From contig NZ_BDGT01000009.1 in NCBI RefSeq assembly GCF_001748285.1, positions 1 through 64,000 on the forward strand: a DNA stretch of 64,000 nucleotides, written 5' to 3'. Under the pieces are notes generated by a model. That model searched no databases. It worked only from the letters and a program-made list of their open reading frames with translations, and was not told the DNA's origin. The stretch comes from Thermogemmatispora onikobensis (lineage in GTDB: Bacteria > Chloroflexota > Ktedonobacteria > Ktedonobacterales > Ktedonobacteraceae). Below, in pieces: positions 1 to 8,492 of this stretch (positions within the stretch are counted from its first letter, which is position 1; each line of letters starts with the position of its first letter). The translations under genes were made by a program, and so were the position numbers.

Positions 1-253
1 TGCCAGGCGCCCAACGGGCATAGGCACAGATCTCGCTGGCATCCTCGGTGCTCAGATTGAAGCCGCCTCCACCATGAGTGTGCACATCGATGAAGCCCGG
101 CAGCACTATGGCATCCTCAGCCTCGATAACTAGGCCCGACTGCTCCCCTCCACCCACCTGCTCAATACGCCCATCGGCAACCGTCATGCTGCTGTCAGGC
201 AGCTCGGCCAATGCATCGACGAGATGCGCTCCTTGAAAGGTGAATCTGCCCAA
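1..253 (-). CDS. nagA: N-acetylglucosamine-6-phosphate deacetylase, N-terminal part (cut by window edge)
   Basis: Only the first 84 codons are present; the rest lies left of the window. The product would be a cytoplasmic amidohydrolase removing acetate from GlcNAc-6-phosphate in amino-sugar catabolism and cell-wall recycling. The fragment contains PGFIDVHTHGGGGFN: the HxH metal-binding pair of the amidohydrolase fold followed by the glycine run typical of NagA. The start is TTG at 253-251. It is the only start after an in-frame stop and has an AAGGAG ribosome binding site 7 nt upstream. A TTGCAG/TATAAT promoter lies about 100 bp upstream. Another amidohydrolase (dihydroorotase or AtzF-like) is possible, but the glycine run favours NagA. 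Confidence 0.75.
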   Translation of the reverse strand, partial: MGRFTFQGAHLVDALAELPDSSMTVADGRIEQVGGGEQSGLVIEAEDAIVLPGFIDVHTHGGGGFNLSTEDASEICAYARWAPG

Positions 254-349
254 ATACGTACTCCTTCACTGGTTCAGCGATTTGACACTGGTATTTCACA
301 CTGTGGAGTACTCCCAGGAGAAGAGAACTTTTCTACCTGCGACCACAGT

Positions 350-377
350 ATTATATAAAACGCGACCACACCTGCAA
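350..377 (-). promoter_or_regulatory. Promoter of the nagA-like gene
   Basis: On the minus strand a -35 TTGCAG (377-372) and a -10 TATAAT (355-350) are 16 bp apart, about 100 nt upstream of the TTG start. Two direct copies of GCGACCACA (339-347 and 362-370) flank the -10. A GTGTAC/GTACAC inverted repeat (388-405) sits just upstream of the -35. These look like regulator sites; which protein binds is unknown. Confidence 0.5.
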
Positions 378-387
378 CGAAAGGCAT

Positions 388-405
388 GTGTACGCGCTTG
401 TACAC
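388..405. promoter_or_regulatory. Palindromic operator candidate upstream of nagA promoter
   Basis: GTGTAC, six bases, then GTACAC: a perfect inverted repeat ending 10 bp from the -35 of the nagA-like gene. Its position would suit an activator or repressor site. No regulator gene is visible nearby. Confidence 0.35.
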
Positions 406-686
406 TCCTGCCACTTGACGCACTGTCGCTCGCCGACAGAGGGCAACCAGGTGGCTATGTGATCTATACAACTATTCATTTATACCTCCAGGCACAAGAG
501 TACCAGGAGATGAGCAACTTGGCAAGTCCATCCACCTGCTCTGGCTTCTGGAGAAAGCACGGCGCGTTCGTTAAGCAGTAGGGTGACGTCAGAGGCAATA
601 GCAGCAGATCGAGGGGGAGCCAGTGACTGGCGTATGGAGGGCAGCAGCCCATCAGGAGAAGAGGGACCAGAGAGAGCAACAGGCTC

Positions 687-756
687 GGACGTCGGGCAGG
701 CGCCTGACTCATTACTGCCAGGGTAGAGACAAGACGAGCCTGCCCGCCCGACGTCC
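687..756 (-). repeat. Long hairpin downstream of the FAD oxidoreductase
   Basis: GGACGTCGGGC (687-697) pairs perfectly with GCCCGACGTCC (746-756), and GCAGGC can continue the stem to GCCTGC (738-743). The loop is about 36 nt. It begins 59 nt after the stop codon of the minus-strand oxidoreductase, where a terminator or mRNA 3-prime stabiliser would be expected, but no T-run follows on that strand. Confidence 0.45.
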
Positions 757-814
757 TCACTTCAGCGAGGAATGCGCTCCTCTGCAGAGGCAAGCAGAGG
801 CATACCGCGCTGAA

Positions 815-2059
815 TCAGCGGCTCACTGCGGAGGCCACCTGCTCGCCGGCGCGCTCGCCCAAGACCATCCCGGGCAGCATACCCAGAGCGCCCAGCCCCT
901 CGATGGCCAGGGCTGGGGCCACTGCTCCCACAGGATGCAACTCGGGGACCATCTGCGGCGCAACCTCCAGGTCCACGGCCCAGGTGTAGGCCGGTTCCTG
1001 CTCCGCCAGCTCGGGCAGCCAGCGATAAGTCAGCTCCTTCAGCCGGCAATGATAATGGGCGTCATTGCGCGTTACCCCGGCGCGACCGTAGCGGCCACCG
1101 GTCACCGTGAGCCGTCCCTCGCCCGGCCTGTAGTCCGCATAAGTGTAGGGCAGGGCATCCCCAAAGATGGGGAAATCGGGTGGCAGCTCGGCACGGAAAG
1201 CCAGCGCATACAGGCGCGCAGTGGGGCGAGCGCCTGGACCCACGGCCAGGATCAGCCCCCGTGTCAGCAGCGTGCAGCCGTTAGCCAGATGCAGGCGCCA
1301 GCCACTTGCCCCACCGGGCAAAGGCGCCTCTTCGTAGGTGATCACCGGCGCATTGCCGCGCAATTCGACGCCAGCACGACGGGCGCGGCGCGCCAGGTGC
1401 GCCAACAGGGTCAGCGGGTGCACGCGCGCCTCATCCGGCAGCCAGAGGGCCGCATAGACAGTGCGCACATTGAGTCGGCCCCCAGTGGCTTCCGCTACCT
1501 GGGCCGGGGTCCACAGCTCAGCGCGCAGACCCATACGCAGGCGCAGATGGACCTCGCGCGCCAGGTTGCGCGCCCCGCTGATGGTCTCGGCCAGGCTCAG
1601 CGAGCCAGTCAGACGCAGGGAGAGCAGCGAATCGGGGAGAGCCGCCTCCCTGATCAGCGAGAAGAGCACTTCGGTCGTGGCAGGCCAGAGGGCAAGCGCT
1701 GGATGCCCCGCAGGCAGGGTCGTCAGGTCAGCATTAATGCCAACGCTTAAGATACCGGCATTGCGCCCACTCGTACCACACCCAATGAGCGCATTGCGCT
1801 CCAGCACCAGGACACGCGCGCCCGCACGGCGGGCGCTCAGGGCCGCGCTTAAGCCAGCAACACCGGCCCCAATCACTACGACATCCAGCGGTTGGGCGGG
1901 AGGGCCTTCATCAGCAATGTCCGGAAGGTGCAACTCTGCTCGGACCACAGGATCAAGGTCTTCCCACCAGGGGATAACAGACTGAGGAACAGGAGTGGTT
2001 GGCGGAACTACAGTCGTACGTCGATCAGGATCGGCTTCAGTCTGCGTTTCAACTCGCAT
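815..2059 (-). CDS. FAD-dependent oxidoreductase, DAO (glycine/D-amino acid oxidase) family
   Basis: A 414-residue flavoprotein of the DAO fold, which oxidises amines or amino acids (glycine, sarcosine, D-amino acids, GlcNAc-type amines); the substrate cannot be read from sequence. Residues 64-69 form the dinucleotide motif GAGVAG in a beta-alpha-beta unit ending in VLVLER, and CGTSGRNAG follows as the flavin-contact loop. The first 55 residues are a proline-rich tail with no signal peptide, so the protein is probably cytoplasmic. The ATG at 2059 was chosen because GGAG lies 5 nt upstream; a GTG 15 nt earlier has no site. Neighbours on both sides are on the same strand but more than 300 bp away, so it is probably transcribed alone. 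Confidence 0.8.
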   Translation of the reverse strand: MRVETQTEADPDRRTTVVPPTTPVPQSVIPWWEDLDPVVRAELHLPDIADEGPPAQPLDVVVIGAGVAGLSAALSARRAGARVLVLERNALIGCGTSGRNAGILSVGINADLTTLPAGHPALALWPATTEVLFSLIREAALPDSLLSLRLTGSLSLAETISGARNLAREVHLRLRMGLRAELWTPAQVAEATGGRLNVRTVYAALWLPDEARVHPLTLLAHLARRARRAGVELRGNAPVITYEEAPLPGGASGWRLHLANGCTLLTRGLILAVGPGARPTARLYALAFRAELPPDFPIFGDALPYTYADYRPGEGRLTVTGGRYGRAGVTRNDAHYHCRLKELTYRWLPELAEQEPAYTWAVDLEVAPQMVPELHPVGAVAPALAIEGLGALGMLPGMVLGERAGEQVASAVSR

Positions 2060-2423
2060 AAAGCTCCTTTTCACAAGGGCAGTAGCGCGGCAGTACGTGA
2101 CGAGATGCGCATCACCGTCCTCCCAAGGGCAAAGCAGCCCAGGCGAGACAACGACGGCGGCACGCTACAGCACGCCCTCTGAGGAGCAATGCGTCAGGAG
2201 CAACCAGGCTCATCCCGCAAGGGAGCCGGCTAGCGGAGGAGAAAAGCCGCGCGGCTCCTGGGCGATGGCGGTCCTGCACATCCCGGGCAGGCCACGCTAC
2301 CACCTGACAACCATCCTATCTATGATTGATGATAAGAAGCTCTCCCCCGCTCTGTCAAGCCGGCACGGCCCGCGCAGCCTCCTGCTCAGCTCTTCCTTTC
2401 TCGTTGTACAGCTTGCACCTTTC
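2060..2423. other. Intergenic region, no gene seen
   Basis: This stretch lies upstream of the oxidoreductase and downstream of the ABC exporter operon. Its open frames have no ribosome binding site or recognisable product. A 12-bp palindrome AGCCGCGCGGCT (2245-2256), followed on the minus strand by TTTTCTCC, could be a weak terminator about 170 nt after the exporter operon. Confidence 0.45.
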
Positions 2424-4364
2424 TTATCGACCTATCTCGCTTGAGGAGATAGCCCGTTGCTGCAGCCGATCTGACGCATCGTGCCTGGCAGTTTCACCCC
2501 CTTCTGGGCTGGCGGTCTCGCGAAAGCCCATGGCATAGAGCCTGGCATAGAAGCCGTTACGGGCCAGTAGCTCCTCGTGCCTACCCTGCTCGACCACTTG
2601 ACCTTGCTGGAGCACGACGATCAGGTCCGCATTTTTGATCGTCGAGAGGCGATGAGCAATCACTATGGCTGTACGTCCCTGCAGCAGGCGCTGGAGTCCT
2701 TGCTGGACGATCAGTTCGGTCACAGTGTCAATATTGGCCGTGGCTTCGTCCAGAATCAGGATGCGCGGATCAGCCAGCAGCGCCCGTGCAAAGGCGATCA
2801 GCTGCCGCTGGCCCATGCTCAGGTTGCGCCCGCGCTCACGAATGGGCGTCTCATAGCCCTGGGGCAGGCGCTCAACCAGCTCGTGCAAGCCCACGGCCCG
2901 CGCTGCCGCGATGACCTCTTCGTCACTGGCCGCCAGCCGACCGTAGCGGATGTTCTCCTTGACCGTCCCCGTAAAGAGAAAGGGGTCCTGCGGCACAACG
3001 CCGATCTGCCGGCGCAGCGAGTGCTGCGTGACCTCCCGTACATCATAGCCATCGATCAGGACAGCCCCCCCCTGGACATCGTAGAAGCGCGTGACCAGGC
3101 CAGCGATGGTCGTCTTGCCAGCCCCTGTCGGCCCGACAATCGCCACGGTCTGCCCAGGTTTGATGTGCAGGTTTAGCCCGCGCAGCACCCTATAGCGGGG
3201 CGTGTAGCCAAAGGTGACGTTGCGAAATTCAATCTCTCCCCGAATCGGTGGCAGCTCACGGGCCTCCGGCCTGTCTGTAATCTCCACTGGAATAGAGAGG
3301 ATCTGATAGATGCGCTCGGCAGCCACGGCAGCTCGCTGGAGCTGAGTGTACTGCATGCTCAGCTCCCGAATGGGATCAAAGAAGCGGTTAATGTACAGCG
3401 TAAAAGCAACGAGCACACCAACCTGCAGGGCGCCATGAGCAACCTCCATGCCGCCGTAGACCACCACGAGGGCAATAGCAATTGCCGCTACGACTTCGAC
3501 CAGGGGAAGTACGAGCGAAGAAATGCGGTTCGCCTCCAGGTTGGTATCGCGATTGTAGGCATTCAGCTCGTCGAATTCACTGCGATTGCGCCCTTCGCGC
3601 GCCAGACTCTGGATGACGCGCATGCCTGAAATATTCTCTTGCAGCGTGGCATTAACGAGCGAGATGGCCGCTCGCGTGCGTCGGAAGGAGCGCTCGGCAT
3701 GACGCGACCAGAAGGCGGCGATAATGAACATGACCGGCAGCACGGCGAAGGAGAGCAGGGCCAGCCAGGCATTCATGGCAAGCATGGCTCCGATGATGCC
3801 TACGAGCGCTACCAGCGAGCCAAGCATGGAGAGCAGGCCGGAGCTGAGCATGCTCTCCAGCACGTCGATGTCGCTCTGCAGGCGCGACATGACGCGCCCA
3901 ATCTGGGTGCGATCGTAAAAGCTCAGCGAGAGCTGCTGCAAATGCTTGAACATGTCGGAGCTGAGCAGATAGAGCACCTGCTGCCCCGCCCAGGACATGG
4001 TCCAGATCTGCCAGTATTGGGCCTGCCACATCACCACGTTGACAAGCAAGAGCAGTAGGCAGATCAGAGCCAGGCCCCCCAGGTCGGCGCGCGTAATGAA
4101 GTGGTCAATGGCCACCTCGATCAAATAGGGGTTGGCGAGATTGGTTGCAGTGTAGATGAGCATCAGCAGGATGCTCAGAATAGTCAGGCCCTTGTAGCGG
4201 GCAAGATAAGTCCCAAAGAGACGAATGGAGCGCCAGTCGAAGCGGCGTGTCTCGCTTTCGTCGGCGCTGGCCAGCGTATTCTCTTCCCATAGGAGACGTC
4301 GCCTCCGCTCCAGGTAGGCGCGACTGCTTTGGTGTCGCTCGGCTGACCGCTGTTGATCCTTCAT
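2424..4364 (-). CDS. Heterodimeric ABC exporter, subunit with intact catalytic residues
   Basis: A 646-residue type IV ABC exporter half-transporter with six membrane helices (about residues 50-330) and a C-terminal ATPase. Walker A is GPTGAGKT (about 411-418), the signature is LSMGQ (about 515), Walker B with catalytic glutamate is LILDEAT, and the H-loop is IAHRL. Its signature deviates from LSGGQ, while its Walker B and H-loop are canonical. The partner gene upstream has the opposite pattern, as in asymmetric exporters such as TM287/288 or BmrCD. The ATG (4364) overlaps the partner's stop codon (ATGA) and has AGGAGG 7 nt upstream; a TTG start 24 nt earlier is less likely. Likely role is drug or lipid efflux; the substrate is unknown. 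Confidence 0.9.
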   Translation of the reverse strand: MKDQQRSAERHQSSRAYLERRRRLLWEENTLASADESETRRFDWRSIRLFGTYLARYKGLTILSILLMLIYTATNLANPYLIEVAIDHFITRADLGGLALICLLLLLVNVVMWQAQYWQIWTMSWAGQQVLYLLSSDMFKHLQQLSLSFYDRTQIGRVMSRLQSDIDVLESMLSSGLLSMLGSLVALVGIIGAMLAMNAWLALLSFAVLPVMFIIAAFWSRHAERSFRRTRAAISLVNATLQENISGMRVIQSLAREGRNRSEFDELNAYNRDTNLEANRISSLVLPLVEVVAAIAIALVVVYGGMEVAHGALQVGVLVAFTLYINRFFDPIRELSMQYTQLQRAAVAAERIYQILSIPVEITDRPEARELPPIRGEIEFRNVTFGYTPRYRVLRGLNLHIKPGQTVAIVGPTGAGKTTIAGLVTRFYDVQGGAVLIDGYDVREVTQHSLRRQIGVVPQDPFLFTGTVKENIRYGRLAASDEEVIAAARAVGLHELVERLPQGYETPIRERGRNLSMGQRQLIAFARALLADPRILILDEATANIDTVTELIVQQGLQRLLQGRTAIVIAHRLSTIKNADLIVVLQQGQVVEQGRHEELLARNGFYARLYAMGFRETASPEGGETARHDASDRLQQRAISSSEIGR

Positions 4365-6286
4365 CTCGTCCCTCCTCTCTGTTGACAACAGCTTTCTTGC
4401 GTCGCGGCCTGGAACGCTTTTTCCTGATCGATCTGAGCTGTGCTCGCCAGCTGGCCAGCCCGCTGATGGCGATAGCGCTCCTCAAATTCCTCCTGCTCAC
4501 GCAGCTGCAGGTCGTAGAGGCGACGATAGAGACCGTTGCGCGCCAGCAGGCTTTCATGGGTGCCGCGCTCGACAATGCGCCCACGATCGAGAATGAGGAT
4601 CTGATGGGCATGCTTGATGGTGCGCAGGCGCGAGGCTACCACGAAGGTCGTGCGTCCGCGCATCACTGCCTCCAGGGCTTGCTGAATCAGATATTCAGTC
4701 TCCATATCGACACTGGAGGTCGAGTCATCCAGGATGAGGATGCGCGGATTGAGGAGTAGGGTGCGCGCGATGGCAATACGCTGCTTCTGCCCCCCAGAGA
4801 GGGTCACGCCACGCTCGCCTACCCAGGTATCGTAGCCATTGGGCAGGCTGCAAATGAAGTCGTGAATGCGGGCAACCTTCGCAGCGGCGATGATCTGCTC
4901 CTCGCTGACCTCTTCGATGCCATAGGCAATGTTTTCGCGCAGCGTGGCATTGAAGAGAAAGACGTCTTGCAGAACCAGCCCTACCGAACGCCGCAAGGAG
5001 GCGAGGGTGATTTCACGCACGTCCTGGCCATCGATGGTGATGCGCCCCGCACTGACATCGTAGAAGCGCGGGAGCAGATGCAGCAGGGTACTCTTGCCAG
5101 CTCCGGTGGCTCCGAGAATGGCGGTGATCTCGCCTGGCCGGGCCTCGATCGAAATATCGTGCAGGACCTCCTGCCCACCAGCGTAGGCAAAGGAGACATG
5201 CTCGTAACGTACATGACCACGCACCTCCCGCAGCTCACGCGCTCCAGGCGCATCCGTAATGGCGGGAGGTGTGTCGAGAATCTCGAAGATGCGCTCCGCC
5301 GAAGAGATGCCTCGCATGAACCAGGTCACCATAAAGCCCAGGGTGCGCGTCGGCGCGCCCAGCACCAGGACATACTGGGTCACAGCTACCAGGGTGCCCA
5401 GACTGAGCCGATGCCCAATCACCGCTACGCCCCCTACCCAGACGAGCAGCACCGTGATCAGGTTGAGAACAAGCACCATCAAGGGCTGATTCCAGGCCGA
5501 GAGACGCATGGCTTCCAGATTCAGCTCGCGCAGCTTGCGATTCTGCCGATCGTATTTCTCGACCTCGAACGGCTCGCGGGCAAAGGATTTGACGACGCGC
5601 ATGCCACTCAGGCTCTCTTGCATGATAGTGCCAAGTACGCCGTTCTCTTGCTGAACCTTCTCCCAGAGCGGGCGCAGTCGCTTGCCCACCTGGACGGCCA
5701 GCAACATTAAGAGGGGAACGCTGATGAGCGTAATAAGAGCGAGAAAGATGTCGAGCTGGAGCAGCAGAATGGCTACGGCGCCAAAGGTGACAATCGCGAC
5801 CAGGGCACGCAGTAACCCCAAGGGGATAAAGTTGCGCACCCCTTCAATATCAACGGTCAGACGCGACATGAGCTGTCCCGTCTCGGCGTCGTCGTGGAAG
5901 GAGAAGTCGAGCCGCTGCAGATGATCGTAGACCTGGTTGCGCAGGTCATAGGCAACATGACAGGAGACAGCTTGCGAGAGATAGCTCTGGCCATAGGAAA
6001 AGAGGCCACGCAGCGCGCTGATGAGTAGAATAGCACCGGCGGCAAGCAAAAGACTGTGAAATTGCCCTCCGCGAATGCCTACGTCGATGACCCAGGCCAG
6101 CAACCAGGGCACCACAAGGGCCGCCACAGTGGCCAGGACCATCGAGATGACCGCGCCCAGGGAGGCAAGCCAGTAGGGCTTCAGAAGGCCAATGATCCGT
6201 TTGCAGATGCGCCAGTTGCTTCTCCACCATCCAATATCGATAAAAAAGAATGTTTTGGGCGTCGATTCGGCGACGATCGCTGACAT
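4361..6286 (-). CDS. Heterodimeric ABC exporter, subunit with degenerate ATPase site
   Basis: A 641-residue ABC exporter half-transporter, first gene of a two-gene operon. Membrane helices span about residues 35-330. The ATPase has Walker A GATGAGKS (392-399), a canonical LSGGQ (496-500), and Walker B ILILDD, in which the catalytic glutamate is aspartate (D521). The H-loop histidine is replaced by serine (VVASRL, S552). In the heterodimer one composite site would therefore be degenerate (this Walker A/B with the partner's LSMGQ) and the other fully active. This is a known architecture, and the two subunits are complementary here. The C-terminal 50 residues are charged and glutamine-rich. The start has AGGAA upstream and faces a divergent WYL regulator. 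Confidence 0.9.
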   Translation of the reverse strand: MSAIVAESTPKTFFFIDIGWWRSNWRICKRIIGLLKPYWLASLGAVISMVLATVAALVVPWLLAWVIDVGIRGGQFHSLLLAAGAILLISALRGLFSYGQSYLSQAVSCHVAYDLRNQVYDHLQRLDFSFHDDAETGQLMSRLTVDIEGVRNFIPLGLLRALVAIVTFGAVAILLLQLDIFLALITLISVPLLMLLAVQVGKRLRPLWEKVQQENGVLGTIMQESLSGMRVVKSFAREPFEVEKYDRQNRKLRELNLEAMRLSAWNQPLMVLVLNLITVLLVWVGGVAVIGHRLSLGTLVAVTQYVLVLGAPTRTLGFMVTWFMRGISSAERIFEILDTPPAITDAPGARELREVRGHVRYEHVSFAYAGGQEVLHDISIEARPGEITAILGATGAGKSTLLHLLPRFYDVSAGRITIDGQDVREITLASLRRSVGLVLQDVFLFNATLRENIAYGIEEVSEEQIIAAAKVARIHDFICSLPNGYDTWVGERGVTLSGGQKQRIAIARTLLLNPRILILDDSTSSVDMETEYLIQQALEAVMRGRTTFVVASRLRTIKHAHQILILDRGRIVERGTHESLLARNGLYRRLYDLQLREQEEFEERYRHQRAGQLASTAQIDQEKAFQAATQESCCQQRGGTR

Positions 6287-6388
6287 GAGAAGTGTTCCTT
6301 TCTGGCAGGCGTCAACAGCAGCAGGTGAGGATTTCTATCGGACAGGCCCGCTAAGGGCCGCACCGCCTGATCAGGAGACTTGAGTGTT

Positions 6389-6406
6389 CTGTTCCTCCTG
6401 GAACAG
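6389..6406. promoter_or_regulatory. Operator candidate 1 in the ABC/WYL divergent region
   Basis: CTGTTCC and GGAACAG form a perfect 7-bp inverted repeat with a 4-bp spacer, about 100 bp upstream of the ABC operon start and 210 bp from the WYL start. It could be a binding site for the divergent WYL regulator or an mRNA-leader hairpin. Confidence 0.4.
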
Positions 6407-6421
6407 TCTAGGCGCCTATAG

Positions 6422-6439
6422 CTGACAGCAAGGTGTCAG
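6422..6439. promoter_or_regulatory. Operator candidate 2 in the ABC/WYL divergent region
   Basis: CTGACA, six bases, TGTCAG: a perfect 6-bp inverted repeat 16 bp from the first candidate. Such symmetric sites in a divergent regulator/transporter gap often bind the regulator. No other clear structure was seen in the 6287-6614 gap apart from the WYL promoter. Confidence 0.4.
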
Positions 6440-6579
6440 TCTTTTGCTCAATCGAGAAGGGGGGGCGAAATTCACCGTGCCTGGGAGAAGCCTGACGCTC
6501 TCAGCACTCGCTTAAATCCAGAAAAGCAGCATATAGAGCATGAAATGACTTAATTCTGCAGAGCGTTCCGTATTATCCC

Positions 6580-6608
6580 TTGTCTTTTCAGAAGGATCGT
6601 TCCATACT
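6580..6608 (+). promoter_or_regulatory. Promoter of the WYL regulator, predicting a leaderless mRNA
   Basis: A -35 TTGTCT (6580-6585) and a -10 CATACT (6603-6608) are separated by 17 bp. The ATG starts only 6 bp after the -10, so transcription would begin at or next to the start codon. There is no proper Shine-Dalgarno sequence upstream, which fits a leaderless transcript. Confidence 0.5.
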
Positions 6609-6614
6609 AGAAGT

Positions 6615-7628
6615 ATGCAGAAGATAGAGCGCTTGCTGGCGATTACTCTGCTCCTGCAAGCACGCGGGAAGATGACGGCCCAACGCCTGGCGAGCATTCT
6701 GGGAGTCTCAGCACGCACCATCTATCGCGACATCGATGCCCTTTCGCTTGCGCACGTCCCCATTGCGATGGATTACGGCCCGGGCGGCGGCTACTATCTT
6801 GCAGACAACTATCATTTCGATGCGACCGTCTTTACGCGCGAGGAAGCGGTCTCGTTGGTGCTCGGTGTGGACATGGCCGGCAATTATAGCCTCTTTGCCG
6901 ACGACGATGGCCTACACCGGGCCTTGTTTAAGCTGGAGGCCGCCCTGCCGGAGGAGTACCGCACCGATATTCAGGCGGCGCGCGAGCATATTTTGTTTGA
7001 TACGACGGCCTGGGATGGCGATGGGACAACGGGCGCCTTTTTAGAAACTATTCGTCATGCGGTGCTGGCCGGGCGCCGTCTCGATCTGCTTTATCCTTGG
7101 ACAACCCGCCAGGCCATGCCAGCACTGCGCTGGCTGCGGGTTGATCCCTATGGCCTGGTCTATAAGGGCCTGACCTCGCGTCAGATGCGCACCGGCGTCT
7201 GGTACCTGGTGGCCTTCTGCCACGCAAGTCAGCAGGTTGAGACCTTCCGCGTTGGCTATATTCAGGATCTGCGTGTTCGCCAGGAGCGGATTCAGCCACC
7301 ACCGGATTTTGATTTGCAAACCTACTGGAAGGAGGCACGACGCCATCTGGCCGAGACGGAGCAGCCACTGGCGGTAACTTTGCGCGTTCAGGCAGCGGCA
7401 CGCTATCGCTTACGCGGTAACTGTACGGTGCTGCGGGAAGAGGCCGATGGCAGTGTGCTGGTACGTGTGTCACAGGAGTCGCTACAGGAGGCCGTCGCTT
7501 ACGTGCTCTCTCTTGGCAGCGAGGCCGTGGTGCTTAGTCCGGCGCGCCTGCGGGCGGCGGTGCTGACTACAGTAGAGCGTATTGCCGCGCTCTATCGCGA
7601 GGAGGTGAAGGACGCTTCGAATTTTTAG
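6615..7628 (+). CDS. YafY-type transcriptional regulator with HTH and WYL domains
   Basis: A 337-residue DNA-binding regulator. Residues 1-55 form an HTH_11/DeoR-like winged helix (MTAQRLASILGVSARTIYRD). The centre carries a WYL ligand-sensing domain (DPYGLVYKG, then WYLVAFCH and ETFRVGYIQDL), and the last 90 residues form the usual WYL C-terminal extension. WYL domains sense small ligands or nucleic acids and can activate or repress. The gene is divergent from the ABC exporter operon across 328 bp with two palindromes, so control of that exporter is a reasonable inference. The start coincides with the predicted transcription start. Confidence 0.88.
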   Translation: MQKIERLLAITLLLQARGKMTAQRLASILGVSARTIYRDIDALSLAHVPIAMDYGPGGGYYLADNYHFDATVFTREEAVSLVLGVDMAGNYSLFADDDGLHRALFKLEAALPEEYRTDIQAAREHILFDTTAWDGDGTTGAFLETIRHAVLAGRRLDLLYPWTTRQAMPALRWLRVDPYGLVYKGLTSRQMRTGVWYLVAFCHASQQVETFRVGYIQDLRVRQERIQPPPDFDLQTYWKEARRHLAETEQPLAVTLRVQAAARYRLRGNCTVLREEADGSVLVRVSQESLQEAVAYVLSLGSEAVVLSPARLRAAVLTTVERIAALYREEVKDASNF

Positions 7629-7688
7629 CTGCTCGACCGGCTGCGGCTCAGCTCCGTCTGCCTGGCAGGCCGCTTCCTTTCCGGCCTG

Positions 7689-8321
7689 TCAGGAGGGGGT
7701 GCCGGCTCGTACCTGTCCGCTGAGGGAAGCGCGCAAGAGAGGCTTGGAGCGCTGGAAATAGGTCTTGGCCGTGGCTTCGGGCATGCTGAGCGCCTGCCCA
7801 ATCTCGGCAAAGCTCAACTGGGCTGTGTAGCGCAGCAGCACAACCGCCCGAAAACGGGGCGGCAAGCTGTGAATAGCCTCCAGGAGCAAGCGCTGGAGAT
7901 CATGACGCTCGGCCAGCTCTTCGGGCAGGGGCCGCCCGTCCGCAATGCTCTCCACGGCAACAGGTAGCTCTTCCCCTTCCTCTCCCCCACTCTCTAGCTC
8001 GGAAAAGGTCACCGCCCGCTTCCTCCTTAGCTCGTCAAGACAGCGGTTGCGCGCGACTTGAAAGAGCCAGGGCTTGAGGGGAACCCCCAGATGGAGGCCA
8101 GGCAGCGATAGATAGAGCTGGAGCAGAACTTGCTGTAAAATATCACAAGCCTGATCGTAGTCGCCTAGAAAGTGACAAATGAAGCTGAAGAGCGGGCCAC
8201 TGTAACGCTGGACAAGCGCTTCAAAGGCTTTCTCGTCTCCCTCCAGAGCACGCCGGGCCAGGTGCCCATCGCTTCCGCGCTTTCCTCGCCAGAGGCTCTC
8301 TTGTTGCTGATCTATTTGCAT
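7689..8321 (-). CDS. RNA polymerase sigma factor, ECF subfamily
   Basis: A 210-residue sigma-70 family protein with region 2 (residues about 20-95, including DQACDILQQVLLQLYLSL and PWLFQVARNRCLDELRRKR) and region 4 (about 140-200, LPPRFRAVVLLRYTAQLSFAEI followed by a recognition helix). An acidic linker (GGEEGEELP) joins them. It would direct RNA polymerase to a special promoter set. An in-frame GTG 90 nt upstream would give 240 residues; I prefer the ATG because the shorter protein matches ECF length. No anti-sigma factor with a zinc or membrane domain is adjacent; the only operon partner is the 113-residue protein upstream. Confidence 0.85.
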   Translation of the reverse strand: MQIDQQQESLWRGKRGSDGHLARRALEGDEKAFEALVQRYSGPLFSFICHFLGDYDQACDILQQVLLQLYLSLPGLHLGVPLKPWLFQVARNRCLDELRRKRAVTFSELESGGEEGEELPVAVESIADGRPLPEELAERHDLQRLLLEAIHSLPPRFRAVVLLRYTAQLSFAEIGQALSMPEATAKTYFQRSKPLLRASLSGQVRAGTPS

Positions 8322-8492
8322 ACGCCATTGCCTCGCTTTCGTTCTTCCTGCTAAACAGGGTAGCCTCTTCTGCCAGAGATGACAAGCGCCGCAGCAGCGG
8401 ATAAGCTCCACTGTAGGTTTCTCTAAGCAGAAACTAACCTTTGCTGGCTCAGCTTATCCCCCTGGCCCGCTCCGCAGGAGGGCTACCCAGGG

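Larger units (their letters stand above)
254..814. other. Intergenic region between nagA and the FAD oxidoreductase
   Basis: No convincing gene is seen. Short open frames on both strands lack ribosome binding sites and recognisable protein features. The left part holds the nagA promoter and repeats. The right part holds a large inverted repeat (687-756) downstream of the FAD oxidoreductase. Confidence 0.6.

Noticed and set aside
476-793. A 105-codon minus-strand frame with a leucine-rich stretch resembling a lipoprotein signal
   Set aside because: No ribosome binding site is present, it overlaps the large inverted repeat, and the sequence has no known features. It is most likely chance.
623-1750. 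A 375-codon plus-strand open frame
   Set aside because: It is antisense to the FAD oxidoreductase and rich in Arg, Gln and His without motifs.
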